DNA of 64,000 bases from positions 124,001 through 188,000 of the forward strand of contig JAJPHR010000061.1 of the NCBI GenBank assembly GCA_021325145.1, given 5' to 3'. The notes beneath the pieces are model-generated. The model did not search any database, had not been told where the DNA came from, and saw only the letters and a program-made list of their open reading frames with translations. The DNA comes from Verrucomicrobiota bacterium. Its GTDB lineage: Bacteria > Verrucomicrobiota > Verrucomicrobiia > Limisphaerales > Pedosphaeraceae. Shown here one piece after another: positions 23,279 to 31,833 of the stretch. Position 1 is the stretch's first letter; every line of letters begins with the position of its first letter. A program made the position numbers and the translations under genes.

Positions 23279-26200
23279 CTAACGTTTTGGGCCGCAATTA
23301 CTCCGAAGGCTTTCAATACTGGCCGCAGCCGTGGCAAGGCAGGGCTCTCCAAAGAACGTCTGCAAGGGGAATTCCACCTCAAACACCCGTCGAATCCTGG
23401 CAATGGCCTGCATAACCATCAGCGAGTGGCCCCCCAGCTCGAAAAAGTTATCATCCGGCCCAATTTCGGCAACTCCCAGGACCTCGCGCCAAATGGCGGC
23501 CAGGGCCGTTTCGCCCGGGCTCATCGGCGCGGAAATACCCGGCACACGCGCAGCGCCGGCGATTTTTGGCTTGGGCAGTTCCTGCCGGTTGATTTTGCCG
23601 TTGGGAGTGCGCGGGAGTTCCAGCAAGGGAACGAAGAAAGCTGGAATCATGTACTCGGGCAGTTTACCCATCAGATACCGCCGCCATTCCTGGGCGGCTT
23701 CGACCCGGCCCGCCCGGGAAACGATGTAAGCTATGAGCCGGTTTTCGCCGGACGCGTCCAATTGCGCCACCACGACGCATTCGCGAATCGCGGGGTGCGC
23801 CGCCAGCAGCGCTTCCACCTCGCTGGTCTCGATGCGATGACCACGAATCTTGACCTGGTGATCCGTGCGCCCTAAAAATTCGATTCGGCCATCTTCACGA
23901 AACCGGACGAGATCACCGGTCTTGTACAAACGCGCACCCGGCCTGCCGCTCAAATGATCCGGCACAAACTTTTCCACCGTCAACTCCGGACGCCGCCAGT
24001 AACCGCGGGCCAGGCCTTCCCCGCCGATAAATAATTCACCGGTCACTCCGGCAGGCACCGGCTGCAAATGAGGGTCGAGCACATAAAATTGAGTATTCGC
24101 AATCGGCCTCCCGATCAGCACGTCATCCTCCGGTTTGATGCTTTGGATTGCCGACCAAATGGTGGTTTCCGTGGGACCATACATGTTCCAGAGTGAACCA
24201 CAGCGCGGAAGCAACGCCCGGGCGAGCTCGGCGGTCCAGGCTTCGCCCCCGCACAAAACTTTCAGGCGCGGCTGGCCGGTCCAGCCGGACGCCAACATCA
24301 GCCGCCAGGTCGTCGGTGTCGCCTGCATGACGGTCGCGGCCGAACGTTCCAACTCCTCGCTCAAGCAGCCGCCGTCGATGACTGTTTCGGACGGCGCGAT
24401 CACGACTCGTCCGCCAACGCTCAAGGGCAACAGCAATTCCAGAACGGCAATGTCGAATGACAAGGTCGTCACTGCCAGCCAGGTGTCCGCGGCAGTGATG
24501 TTCAAGTCCGCGCGGAGAGATTCCACGGCGTTTACAACCGCGCGATGGGAAATCTGCACCCCTTTGGGCCGGCCGGTTGAACCGGATGTGTAAATGACGT
24601 AAGCAAGATTCTCCGGTCGCGGACGCACCCAAGCCGGGCCTGACGGAGAGGCGGACTGGACATTTCCCCGGAGGCTGAGCAGCACCAGGTTTCCACTGAC
24701 TCCGCCCTGGATGTTACGCGTGAGGCCGGTTTCATGGTTGCACCTGGCCAAATCGCCAACCGTCTTCTCGAGCGTCGGCTGTGTGATCAACACGGCCGCT
24801 TCCGAATCCTCCAAAACGAAACCAATCCGCTCCGCCGGCAACATGGGATCGAGGGGCACAAAAGCTCCGCCGGCTTTCAGCACGCCCAGCACCGCCACCA
24901 GCATCTCGAGTGATCGTTCCAGGTAAATCCCAACGGGCACCTCGGGCTTGACGCCCAGAGATCGCAAGCGGGACGCGAGGCGCTCAGCGTGTTCATCAAG
25001 TTCCCGATAGCTCAGCCGCCGCGCTCCGAATTCAGCCGCCACCGCCCCGGGTCTTTCCGCCGCCTGCTTTTCAAAAAGTTGGTGGGCGCAAAGCTCGAAC
25101 GGAAATTCCCGCCGCGTGTCGTTCCATTGTGAAAACTGCCGCCGTTCATCCGCCGTGAGCATGGGCAGGCGGGCCACGCGCTGCCGCGGATCACGGACAA
25201 TCTCCTCGAGCAGGCGTTGAAAGTGGGCGGTCAAACGCACGATGGTGTCGCGCTTGAAAAGGTCAGTCGCATACTCGATCCAGCCGGCCAGACCGTCCGC
25301 TGTTTCGGAGATGCTCAGCGTCAAATCGAATTTCGCGGTTCCGTTATGCGCCTCAAAAGGCGTCAGGCTCAATCCGGCGACTTCGCGGGGCGGCGGCGGC
25401 GTGTTCTGGAAGATGAACATGGTCTGAAACACGGGATTGTAGCTGGGATCGCGTTTCGGATTGAGTTCCTCCACCAATTTTTCGTAGGCCAGGTCCTGGT
25501 GCGCGTAGGCCGCCATCGCCGCCTCGCGCGCGCGCTGGAGCATCTCGCGAAAGCCGAGGTCGCCCGCGAAACTGGTTCGTAGCACCAGGGTGTTTAGGAA
25601 GCACCCGATCAATTCCTCGAGTTCTGAACGATTGCGATTGGCAATTGGGCAGCCGATCAGCACATCCGTCTGCCCGGTATGGCGGAAAGCCAGGGTTTGA
25701 AAAGCCGCGAGCAGGGTCATGAAGAGGGTGCATCCCTCCCGACGACTCAACTCAGCCAGTTCATCAGTCAACGCGCGCCCGATCCGCAGCTCCTGGCGCG
25801 CGCCGCGCTGACTTTGGCGGGCGGGCCGCACAAAATCCGCCGGCCATTCCATCAGCGACGGAATCCCGTGAAGCTGCTTTTTCCAAAAGGAAAGTTCCTG
25901 CTTCCAGGACTCGCCCTGCGTCTGCCGCTGCTGCCAGGCGGCGAAATCCGCATATTGAATCGACAACTCGGGCAACGGCGACGGACGGCCCTGGGCAAAA
26001 GCTTCGTAGAGCACGGACAGTTCCCGCAGGAACATGGTCCGCGACCAACCGTCCATCGCGATGTGATGAAACGTCAGCAGCAGCACGTGGGATGCCGGGC
26101 GGAGACAAAGAAGCCGGGCGCGGAACAAAGGGCCGCGAGATAAATCAAACGCTCCCCTGCTCTCTTCGACAGCGAGCCGGGTTGCCTGCTCTTCACGCTC

Positions 26201-26587
26201 CGCCGCGCCAAGCGCGGTAAGATCCATCACCGGCAGCGCGACTTCAGCCGGCGGCAGAATTCGCTGCCGGGGCTGGCCTTCGACCGCGTCAAAGCAGGCC
26301 CGCAACGACTCATGCCGGCGCGCGATCTCGCTCAAAGCGCGTTGTAACGCGCGGCGGTCCAACGGCCCCTCCAATCGCAGATGGAACGGGTCGTTGTATT
26401 GCGGTCCGGGTTCCAATTGGTCCAGAAACCAGATGCGTTGCTGGGCGAACGAAAGTGGAAACTGGCCCGGGTTATCCCTTCTCCGCACCGGCTCGTTCGC
26501 GTGCCTTATCCCTTGTCCCGCGAGCCGCAACTCCAATAGCTGGCGCTTCTGTTGCTTCAGTCCGCTGGCGGCAATGGTAGAATTCAT
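23279..26587 (-). CDS. NRPS1: C-A-T module
   Basis: The 1102-aa single module has these parts. A condensation domain (about 45-470) starts FPLSFAQQRIWFLDQLEPG and has HHIAMDGWS near residue 175. An adenylation domain (about 490-1000) has YTSGSTGRPKG near 665 and YKTGDLVRF. A carrier domain has NFFELGGHSL with Ser near 1054, close to the C-terminus. The A-domain pocket read by eye (D, I, L, Q, C, G, M, I, W) is close to the glycine code DILQLGLIWK. Beginning with a C domain suggests that an acyl or peptidyl starter comes from elsewhere. ATG 26587 follows GAG at good spacing and was preferred over GTG 26623. About 250 bp separate it from NRPS2. Confidence 0.92.
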   Translation of the reverse strand: MNSTIAASGLKQQKRQLLELRLAGQGIRHANEPVRRRDNPGQFPLSFAQQRIWFLDQLEPGPQYNDPFHLRLEGPLDRRALQRALSEIARRHESLRACFDAVEGQPRQRILPPAEVALPVMDLTALGAAEREEQATRLAVEESRGAFDLSRGPLFRARLLCLRPASHVLLLTFHHIAMDGWSRTMFLRELSVLYEAFAQGRPSPLPELSIQYADFAAWQQRQTQGESWKQELSFWKKQLHGIPSLMEWPADFVRPARQSQRGARQELRIGRALTDELAELSRREGCTLFMTLLAAFQTLAFRHTGQTDVLIGCPIANRNRSELEELIGCFLNTLVLRTSFAGDLGFREMLQRAREAAMAAYAHQDLAYEKLVEELNPKRDPSYNPVFQTMFIFQNTPPPPREVAGLSLTPFEAHNGTAKFDLTLSISETADGLAGWIEYATDLFKRDTIVRLTAHFQRLLEEIVRDPRQRVARLPMLTADERRQFSQWNDTRREFPFELCAHQLFEKQAAERPGAVAAEFGARRLSYRELDEHAERLASRLRSLGVKPEVPVGIYLERSLEMLVAVLGVLKAGGAFVPLDPMLPAERIGFVLEDSEAAVLITQPTLEKTVGDLARCNHETGLTRNIQGGVSGNLVLLSLRGNVQSASPSGPAWVRPRPENLAYVIYTSGSTGRPKGVQISHRAVVNAVESLRADLNITAADTWLAVTTLSFDIAVLELLLPLSVGGRVVIAPSETVIDGGCLSEELERSAATVMQATPTTWRLMLASGWTGQPRLKVLCGGEAWTAELARALLPRCGSLWNMYGPTETTIWSAIQSIKPEDDVLIGRPIANTQFYVLDPHLQPVPAGVTGELFIGGEGLARGYWRRPELTVEKFVPDHLSGRPGARLYKTGDLVRFREDGRIEFLGRTDHQVKIRGHRIETSEVEALLAAHPAIRECVVVAQLDASGENRLIAYIVSRAGRVEAAQEWRRYLMGKLPEYMIPAFFVPLLELPRTPNGKINRQELPKPKIAGAARVPGISAPMSPGETALAAIWREVLGVAEIGPDDNFFELGGHSLMVMQAIARIRRVFEVEFPLQTFFGEPCLATAAASIESLRSNCGPKR

Positions 26588-26912
26588 GCGCAACTCAAAA
26601 CTTCGCACCCGCGCTTCATGCACCCGACAATATGACCGGGCGCGGGTTCAAGAAAGTAGGTGAAAACCTTCTTCGCGGGGTGAATCAAACCCACGCAGAG
26701 CAATTTTGGCGACATCTGTAGTATCGCCTTGGCGTTCAAGAAGTTGACGCTTTCGGATATTTCTCCGGGAGAAGACCTCCACGTCCATTTGGTTAAAAGT
26801 TCGCCCTCACCCCCGGAGAGGGAGCTGGCCGCTGTTCCACTGTCTTCACCCTAGTGGAGCACGTCTGCCGATTGCACTAACATTGCACTTCTGACACTTC
26901 ACTTATTTGCAG
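26588..26912. other. Divergent intergenic region upstream of NRPS1 and the histidine kinase
   Basis: This 325-bp stretch should hold promoters for both directions. It contains a CCCTCACCCCCGGAGAGGGA segment (from about 26804), half of a REP-like element related to that at 11668-11698. No convincing promoter or operator was identified by eye. Confidence 0.4.
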
Positions 26913-28112
26913 ATGAAACAAAGAACCCGCAACTCGGGCGAACATGACGAGCATACCCGGCGAAATCGAGCCGAGGAAGCCCTGTATGGCAGCGAAGAGC
27001 GTTTTCGGCTGGCGGTCGAAAGCGTTGCCGACTACGCGATCTGCATGCTGGATGAGGACGGCCATATCGCGAGCTGGAACACAGGCGCCGAACTGCTGAC
27101 GGGCTTTCGAGCTGCCGAAGCCCTGGGCGAACCGGTCCTCCATTGTTTTATTCTTCGCGACCTCCGGGCCGGCGCTTTCAAAGAAGAACTCGCCCGAGCC
27201 GTGACCCAGGGCCAGGTAAGAAATACCACCTGGTGTACTCGCAAGAACGGCTCGAAATATTATGCCGCCTGGGTCATCACGGCGGTGCGCGATTCCGCCG
27301 GCCGCCTGACCGGGTACTTGTTGATTGCCCGCGACATCACCGGGCGAAAGCAGCACGAAGATGAGGTCGCCAGTTGGAACGCGGAACTGGAACGCCGCGT
27401 CGCCGAGCGCACCGCACAGCTTGAAGCGGCAAACCAGGAACTCGAGGCCTTCACCTACTCCGTCTCGCATGACTTGCGCGCGCCGCTCCGGCATATTGAT
27501 GGTTTCATCGACATCCTTCGAACCCAGGCGGCCGCGCAATTCGATGAGGAAAGCCGGGAGTATCTTCGAATCATCTCGGATTCCGCCCGGCAAATGGGAA
27601 AATTGATCGACGACCTGCTCGGCTTTTCCCGCATGGTCCGGGTGAAGCTGAACACACGCCGCATCCGGCTGGCCGCGCTCGTGCAGGAGATCGTGCGGCA
27701 AAGGCAGCGCAGTCTCGGAGAGCGGCGCGTGGATTGGACAATCGCGGAATTGCCCCAGGTGAATGCTGACCCGGATCTCCTTCGCCAGGTCCTGGTCAAT
27801 CTCATCGACAACGCGCTGAAGTACACCCGAACGCGCAAGGTCGCCCGAATCGAAATCGGCGCAACGGTTTCCCCGCGCGAAACGGTTTTCTTCATTCGCG
27901 ACAATGGCGTCGGCTTTGAGGCGCGTCACGCGGAAAAATTGTTTCGCGTCTTCCAGCGCCTTCATCGAGCCAGGGAGTTCGAAGGCTCGGGCGTCGGCCT
28001 GGCCCACGTTCGCCGCATTATTCACCGCCACGGAGGCCGCACCTGGGCCGAAGGCAGCGTCGATCAGGGCGCGACGTTTTATTTCTCGCTGCCCAATGCG
28101 GGAGGGAAATGA
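26913..28112 (+). CDS. PAS-domain sensor histidine kinase
   Basis: This 399-aa cytoplasmic kinase has no membrane segment. A PAS domain spans about residues 25-150 (ERFRLAVESVADYAICMLDE, then TRKNGSKYYAAWVITAVRD), a short coiled linker follows, and the HisKA domain has FTYSVSHDLRAPLRHIDG with the phospho-acceptor His near 186. The HATPase domain shows NLIDNALKYT (N box), DNGVGFEARH and GSGVGLAHVRRI. This C-terminal form is common in phytochrome-like and soil-bacterial kinases. It diverges from NRPS1 and precedes a second kinase and a LuxR-type regulator. The ATG at 26913 is preferred over a TTG six bases upstream. Confidence 0.9.
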   Translation: MKQRTRNSGEHDEHTRRNRAEEALYGSEERFRLAVESVADYAICMLDEDGHIASWNTGAELLTGFRAAEALGEPVLHCFILRDLRAGAFKEELARAVTQGQVRNTTWCTRKNGSKYYAAWVITAVRDSAGRLTGYLLIARDITGRKQHEDEVASWNAELERRVAERTAQLEAANQELEAFTYSVSHDLRAPLRHIDGFIDILRTQAAAQFDEESREYLRIISDSARQMGKLIDDLLGFSRMVRVKLNTRRIRLAALVQEIVRQRQRSLGERRVDWTIAELPQVNADPDLLRQVLVNLIDNALKYTRTRKVARIEIGATVSPRETVFFIRDNGVGFEARHAEKLFRVFQRLHRAREFEGSGVGLAHVRRIIHRHGGRTWAEGSVDQGATFYFSLPNAGGK

Positions 28113-28483
28113 CAAATCACTCGTGTCCATTCAGAAAACCCGTGGTACGCTTCTTTGGAGTGCGCCGGTTCTCGGGCGCTGCAACGTTCGATGTGCAGCC
28201 GCGTGGGGATTTCTCCAATGTCCTCGAACGTATGCCTCTGGCTGCGGCCGGGGACGGCCCGCACTCCTTTAAAAGGACCTCGTTGAAACTCGCACCCATC
28301 ACTAAAAACCCCTCTTGAAATTCTCTCCCGAGCGGCTATGTTCAGGCATCCAGACTGGGAAATGGCTAATGCAGAATCGATGCCAACCCGGTCTGGTTGC
28401 TCAGAAATCAGTGTCCCGCCCTGGATTCAACTCCAAATTGGCGCCCGCGCTTGCGGCAGGCGCGTCGTTGTTTATTACCGGGC
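28113..28483. other. Intergenic region, nothing recognised
   Basis: About 370 bp lie between the PAS kinase and the REC-kinase hybrid. Short open frames occur on both strands but none has a recognisable domain or ribosome site. An in-frame upstream extension of the hybrid kinase (to 28397) has no conserved sequence. Confidence 0.4.
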
Positions 28484-29647
28484 ATGAAGAAGCACATTCG
28501 GATACTGATGGTGGAAGATGACCCCGCGGATGCGGAGTTGATCAAACACGCTCTGCGCAAAGACGGCCTCTCGTTCGTTCTGGAACGGGTGGAGACGGGG
28601 GAAGACTATCTGCGCGTGCTGGCGAAAACGCCGCCCGACGTTATTCTGTCCGACTACGCCCTGCCGACTTTCGATGGTTACGCCGCCCTGGCCATCGCGC
28701 AAAAGAACTGCCCGGAAGTGCCTTTCATTTTTGTGACCGGCACCATGGGCGAGGAAGTGGCGATTGAAACGCTCAAGAATGGGGCCACGGATTACGTCCT
28801 CAAGTTGCGGTTGTCCCGGCTGGCGCCCGCCGTCCTGAGGGCTTTGCGCGAGGCCGGCGAACGCGCCGAACGCAAGCGCGCCCTCGAGCAATTGCGCCAA
28901 TCCCACGAACAATTGCGCGCCTTGTCGGTTTACCTGCAGCACATCCGCGAGGAAGAGCGCATGCGCATCTCCCGCGCCGTTCATGACGAACTGGGCCAGG
29001 CGCTCACAGGTTTGAAAATCGACCTTTCCTGGTTGAGCCATCGGCTGCCCCCCCAATCCAACCGTCTCATTGAAAAAGCGAGGGTGATGTCCTCGCACAT
29101 TGATGAAACAATTGAGACCGTTCGCCGGATTTCCACGGAATTGCGCCCGGGCATTCTCGATCATCTGGGGCTCGTCGCGGCGATTGACTGGCAGGCGACG
29201 GAATTTCAAACGCGCACCGGCATTCAATGCCGCTTCGCCCACGCTCTGGACCAGGCGGTTCTCGATGAGAACCTCAACACGGCTTTTTTCCGCATCTTTC
29301 AAGAAACCCTGACCAACATCATACGCCATGCCGGCGCCACACTCGTGGAGGTGGATCTCTATGAGGAGGCCGGCCGGCTGATCCTCGAAGTCAGGGACAA
29401 CGGGCGCGGCATCCGGCGCGAACAAATCTCCAACGTCAAATCGATCGGGTTGCTCGGCATGCGCGAGCGCGCGGCCTTGTTCGGCGGCGAAGTTCGCATC
29501 ACCGGCACGCCGAAAAAAGGCACGTCCGTTACCGTCTCCATCCCCAACCGGTCATCTCCTCGCAGCAACAAACGAACGCATGAAAATCCTTATCGCAGAC
29601 GATCACGCGGTAGTACGGCATGGCTTGAAGCAGATTCTCGCCGATGA
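28484..29647 (+). CDS. REC-HisKA_3 hybrid histidine kinase
   Basis: The 387-aa protein has an N-terminal receiver domain (HIRILMVEDDPADAELIK; phospho-acceptor in VILSDYALPTFDGY near residue 56; FVTGTMGEEVAIE and the Lys in DYVLKLRLSRL). A coiled linker leads to a NarX-type HisKA_3 segment, ERMRISRAVHDELGQALTGL, with His near 168. The HATPase domain carries ETLTNIIRHA, VRDNGRGIRR and GLLGMRERAALFGG. Kinases of this class normally partner with NarL/LuxR-type regulators, and one follows. Its last 68 bases overlap that gene in another frame, adding a basic tail (RTHENPYRRRSRG) that may be non-essential. Confidence 0.88.
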   Translation: MKKHIRILMVEDDPADAELIKHALRKDGLSFVLERVETGEDYLRVLAKTPPDVILSDYALPTFDGYAALAIAQKNCPEVPFIFVTGTMGEEVAIETLKNGATDYVLKLRLSRLAPAVLRALREAGERAERKRALEQLRQSHEQLRALSVYLQHIREEERMRISRAVHDELGQALTGLKIDLSWLSHRLPPQSNRLIEKARVMSSHIDETIETVRRISTELRPGILDHLGLVAAIDWQATEFQTRTGIQCRFAHALDQAVLDENLNTAFFRIFQETLTNIIRHAGATLVEVDLYEEAGRLILEVRDNGRGIRREQISNVKSIGLLGMRERAALFGGEVRITGTPKKGTSVTVSIPNRSSPRSNKRTHENPYRRRSRGSTAWLEADSRR

Positions 29648-30221
29648 ATTCAAGCGGGCCGCCTTCGGCGAAGCCCGCAATGCCCAGGAAGCGCTCCACC
29701 ATATTTGGAAGTCGCCGTGGGACGTTGTCATCCTGGACATCACCATGCCCGGCCGGAGCGGGCTGGAAGTGCTGCGCGAGATCCGCAAATCCCGGCCCAA
29801 GCTTCCGGTGCTCGTCCTGAGCATGCACCCGGAAAACCAGTTCGCCGTCCGCGTCTTGAAGCGGGGCGCCACCGGCTACATGACCAAGGAAAGCGCCCCC
29901 GAGGAACTGGTTGGCGCGATTAAAAAGGTTCTCGCCGGCGGGCGCTACGTCAGTTCCGCTCTCGCCGAAAAGCTGGCTTCCTATCTGGCCATTGACAATC
30001 AAAAGACGCCGCAGGAACTTTTGTCCGATCGCGAATTTCAGGTGCTTCGGCTCATCGCTTCCGGGAAAATCGTCAGTGAAATCGCGAAGGAGCTTTCCTT
30101 GAGCGTCAAGACCATCAGCACTTATCGCACGCGCATCCTTGAGAAAATGGGGATGAAAAACAATGCGGAGTTGATGCACTATGCCATTCAACATCAGTTG
30201 GTGGGCTCGGGAGCCGGTTAG
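29580..30221 (+). CDS. NarL/LuxR-family response regulator
   Basis: The 213-aa regulator has a receiver domain (MKILIADDHAVVRHGLKQIL; phospho-acceptor Asp in DVVILDITMPGRSG near residue 53; GYMTKESAPEEL with the conserved Lys). A C-terminal LuxR-type helix-turn-helix follows (LSDREFQVLRLIASGKIVSE, then LSVKTISTYRTRILEKM). It overlaps the hybrid kinase gene by 68 nt, so the two are expected to be co-expressed partners. Targets are unknown; the nearby NRPS promoter is a reasonable candidate. Confidence 0.92.
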   Translation: MKILIADDHAVVRHGLKQILADEFKRAAFGEARNAQEALHHIWKSPWDVVILDITMPGRSGLEVLREIRKSRPKLPVLVLSMHPENQFAVRVLKRGATGYMTKESAPEELVGAIKKVLAGGRYVSSALAEKLASYLAIDNQKTPQELLSDREFQVLRLIASGKIVSEIAKELSLSVKTISTYRTRILEKMGMKNNAELMHYAIQHQLVGSGAG

Positions 30222-30401
30222 TGCGGGGCGATGGCTGCTGAACATGTAAATCTCACCGCAGATAGGGTGATGCGGCGATGGAAAGGCAGCGCATACCCCA
30301 TTTGTGGCCTCGGCTGCTTCAAGGAATAAGTAAAAAAAGAGGCGAGATGAAGCGCCGGTCAGCGGCCGTCCCAAAGCCGCTGGCGTGGTTAAGTCACCCC
30401 C

Positions 30402-30833
30402 ATGAAGGTCGAACAATCAGTCTTACTGCTCTTGATTTTGCCGGAGATCTTGCTGGCCTTGATCTCGGGAGGATGCGCCTCAACGGAGTCCGGTGCGTAT
30501 CGAACACTAAAGAAGACGCGAATCAACGTATCCTGGGCGATGACGCGGTACCGGAACGCCGCCGCCTTCGGAAAGCTTTCACTGGGAGACAGGGAGCGGG
30601 TGAACCAGGCGTACGCGGCCTATGAATCCGCCTTCAACCGGGCGCTCCAAGCGGCGGGCGGCAACCAGGACGCACCAACGCCTGATGACGTGAAGGCACG
30701 GGCCGACGAGGTGATTCGATTGATTACGTCCATGAAGCTGGCTGGGCCAGCGATACCAACCCGGATGGCCCGTTTTAATTTTTCCCGGAGTAAAGAAGTT
30801 CGAACAACAAATCAAACATTTATCATCTTATGA
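30402..30833 (+). CDS. Hypothetical exported protein, possible lipoprotein
   Basis: The 143-aa protein has a hydrophobic N-terminus (SVLLLLILPEILLALISGGC) that could be a lipoprotein signal, although the residues before Cys (SGG) match a lipobox only weakly. The remainder is helical and polar (LGDRERVNQAYAAYESAFNR, DDVKARADEVIRLITSM). Its stop overlaps the next start (ATGA at 30830-30833), so the two are coupled. No known family was recognised. Confidence 0.65.
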   Translation: MKVEQSVLLLLILPEILLALISGGCASTESGAYRTLKKTRINVSWAMTRYRNAAAFGKLSLGDRERVNQAYAAYESAFNRALQAAGGNQDAPTPDDVKARADEVIRLITSMKLAGPAIPTRMARFNFSRSKEVRTTNQTFIIL

Positions 30834-31234
30834 AATCGAGCAAACTGATGGGAGCCTGCCTTATCGTACTGACCTTGATTGGCGGCGTGCTTGGATTGTC
30901 CGGTTGCGCCAGCGCAAAAGCGCGGAACACCGAATCGCTGCTTTCCGCCGCCGGATTTCACACCTTGACGCCCGCTACTTCCCAGCAGCAGGTCTGCTAC
31001 AATGCCTTGCCACCAAATAAGGTCGAGCGACTCGAAAAGAACGGAAAACCGATTTACGCGTATGCTGACAAGAAGGCGGGCATTGTCTATGTGGGGAACG
31101 AAAGCAATTATCAGCGCTTCAAAGAACTGGGTGTGCAACAGAAAATCGCGGACCAACAGTTGCAGGCGGCGCAAATGAATCAAGATGCCGCGATGAATTG
31201 GGGTTATTGGGGCCCGGACGGAATGTTGTGGTAA
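30830..31234 (+). CDS. Hypothetical lipoprotein
   Basis: The 134-aa protein has a good lipoprotein signal: MKSSKLMGACLIVLTLIGG, then VLGLSGCAS with lipobox LSGC. The mature part reads TESLLSAAGFHTLTPATSQQ, LPPNKVERLEKNGKPIYAYAD and YVGNESNYQRFKEL, a pattern seen in small uncharacterised outer-envelope lipoproteins. The tail is rich in Gln, Met and Trp (AMNWGYWGPDGMLW). It is translationally coupled to the preceding gene, and the pair probably act together in the envelope. Confidence 0.75.
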   Translation: MKSSKLMGACLIVLTLIGGVLGLSGCASAKARNTESLLSAAGFHTLTPATSQQQVCYNALPPNKVERLEKNGKPIYAYADKKAGIVYVGNESNYQRFKELGVQQKIADQQLQAAQMNQDAAMNWGYWGPDGMLW

Positions 31235-31411
31235 GCGTCTGCTGCGATCCGACCAGGATCCGGAAAGCGTCCTGCTCCGCTTGGACCTGCCAGGCTATGG
31301 GACAGCTTTTCTTTTTCTTGCGCGTGCGCATGGACACGCAGCGACGCAAGCAGTCCCCTGCACGCCACCGGCGCGCAGGAGAGTTATGCACCGACTGAGA
31401 TAGGTAGGCTC

Positions 31412-31609
31412 TTAATGACCGCCGCTGCCGCCCGTGCCTGAGCCGCCACCAGTGCCGCCTCCACCTGATCCCGTTCCGCCGGAGCCGCTGCCCGTGTCCG
31501 AGCCGCTGCTGCCGCCCGTTCCTCCAGAACCATTTCCACTTGCGCCGGAGCCGCTGCAACCCGCCGCCAACAATGCAATCGAAGCAATGAGAATAAGTAA
31601 TTTTTTCAT
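31412..31609 (-). CDS. Small Gly/Ser-rich lipoprotein
   Basis: The 65-aa product starts MKKLLILIASIALLAAGCSG, a strong lipoprotein signal with lipobox LAAGC. The rest is almost only Gly, Ser and Thr with a few Asp (SGTGGSGGH at the end). The low-complexity tail makes the frame less certain on its own, but the signal is convincing and the antisense frame has none. It is similar in style to the 42-residue lipoprotein at 1118-1246. Function unknown. Confidence 0.7.
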   Translation of the reverse strand: MKKLLILIASIALLAAGCSGSGASGNGSGGTGGSSGSDTGSGSGGTGSGGGGTGGGSGTGGSGGH

Positions 31610-31709
31610 ACGGAGATCTACTTCCTTTGCGAGAACCTGCCTGACCAGCGCACCTTTCTAAATGGGGATAAACCCACGATAAGTTATACCTAAGATATCC
31701 TAGCGAAGC

Positions 31710-31727
31710 GCAGAACTTAAGTTCTGC
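31710..31727. promoter_or_regulatory. 18-bp perfect palindrome
   Basis: GCAGAACTTAAGTTCTGC is a perfect 9+9 palindrome without a loop. It lies between the small lipoprotein gene (minus) and the beta-propeller gene (plus), about 105 bp upstream of the latter and 100 bp upstream of the former. A dimeric repressor site is one reading; a dispersed repeat is another. Confidence 0.4.
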
Positions 31728-31770
31728 CGGGGCTAATCACTTCCCAATTACTAGAGTATTGACACTTATT

Positions 31771-31788
31771 CCAGAGTCCTTACTCTGG
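31771..31788. other. Short hairpin upstream of the beta-propeller gene
   Basis: CCAGAGT and ACTCTGG form a perfect 7-bp stem with the four-base loop CCTT, about 45 bp before the start codon at 31834. No T-run follows, so it is not an evident terminator; it could affect the leader of the downstream gene. Confidence 0.35.
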
Positions 31789-31833
31789 CGTCCAACTCAA
31801 CGGGTTCCATAGCAAAAAACGAAAGGGTCTTTT

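Larger units (their letters stand above)
10946..26587 (-). other. Nonribosomal peptide biosynthetic gene cluster
   Basis: Three co-directional genes make up the cluster: NRPS1 (C-A-T), NRPS2 (C-A-T-TE-A-T-C-FkbH-T-TE) and a peptide-export ABC transporter. No MbtH-like protein, phosphopantetheinyl transferase, epimerase domain or standalone tailoring enzyme is seen in the cluster. NRPS2 and the exporter overlap by four bases. The carrier, methyltransferase and FkbH genes of the 3.7-9.1 kb operon are on the same strand but separated by unrelated genes, so whether they belong to the same pathway is open. Confidence 0.85.

Noticed and set aside
26877-28130. 417-codon open frame on the minus strand over the histidine kinase
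   Set aside because: The plus-strand frame has complete PAS, HisKA and ATPase motifs. The minus-strand product has none, and the openness is explained by GC-rich codon use.
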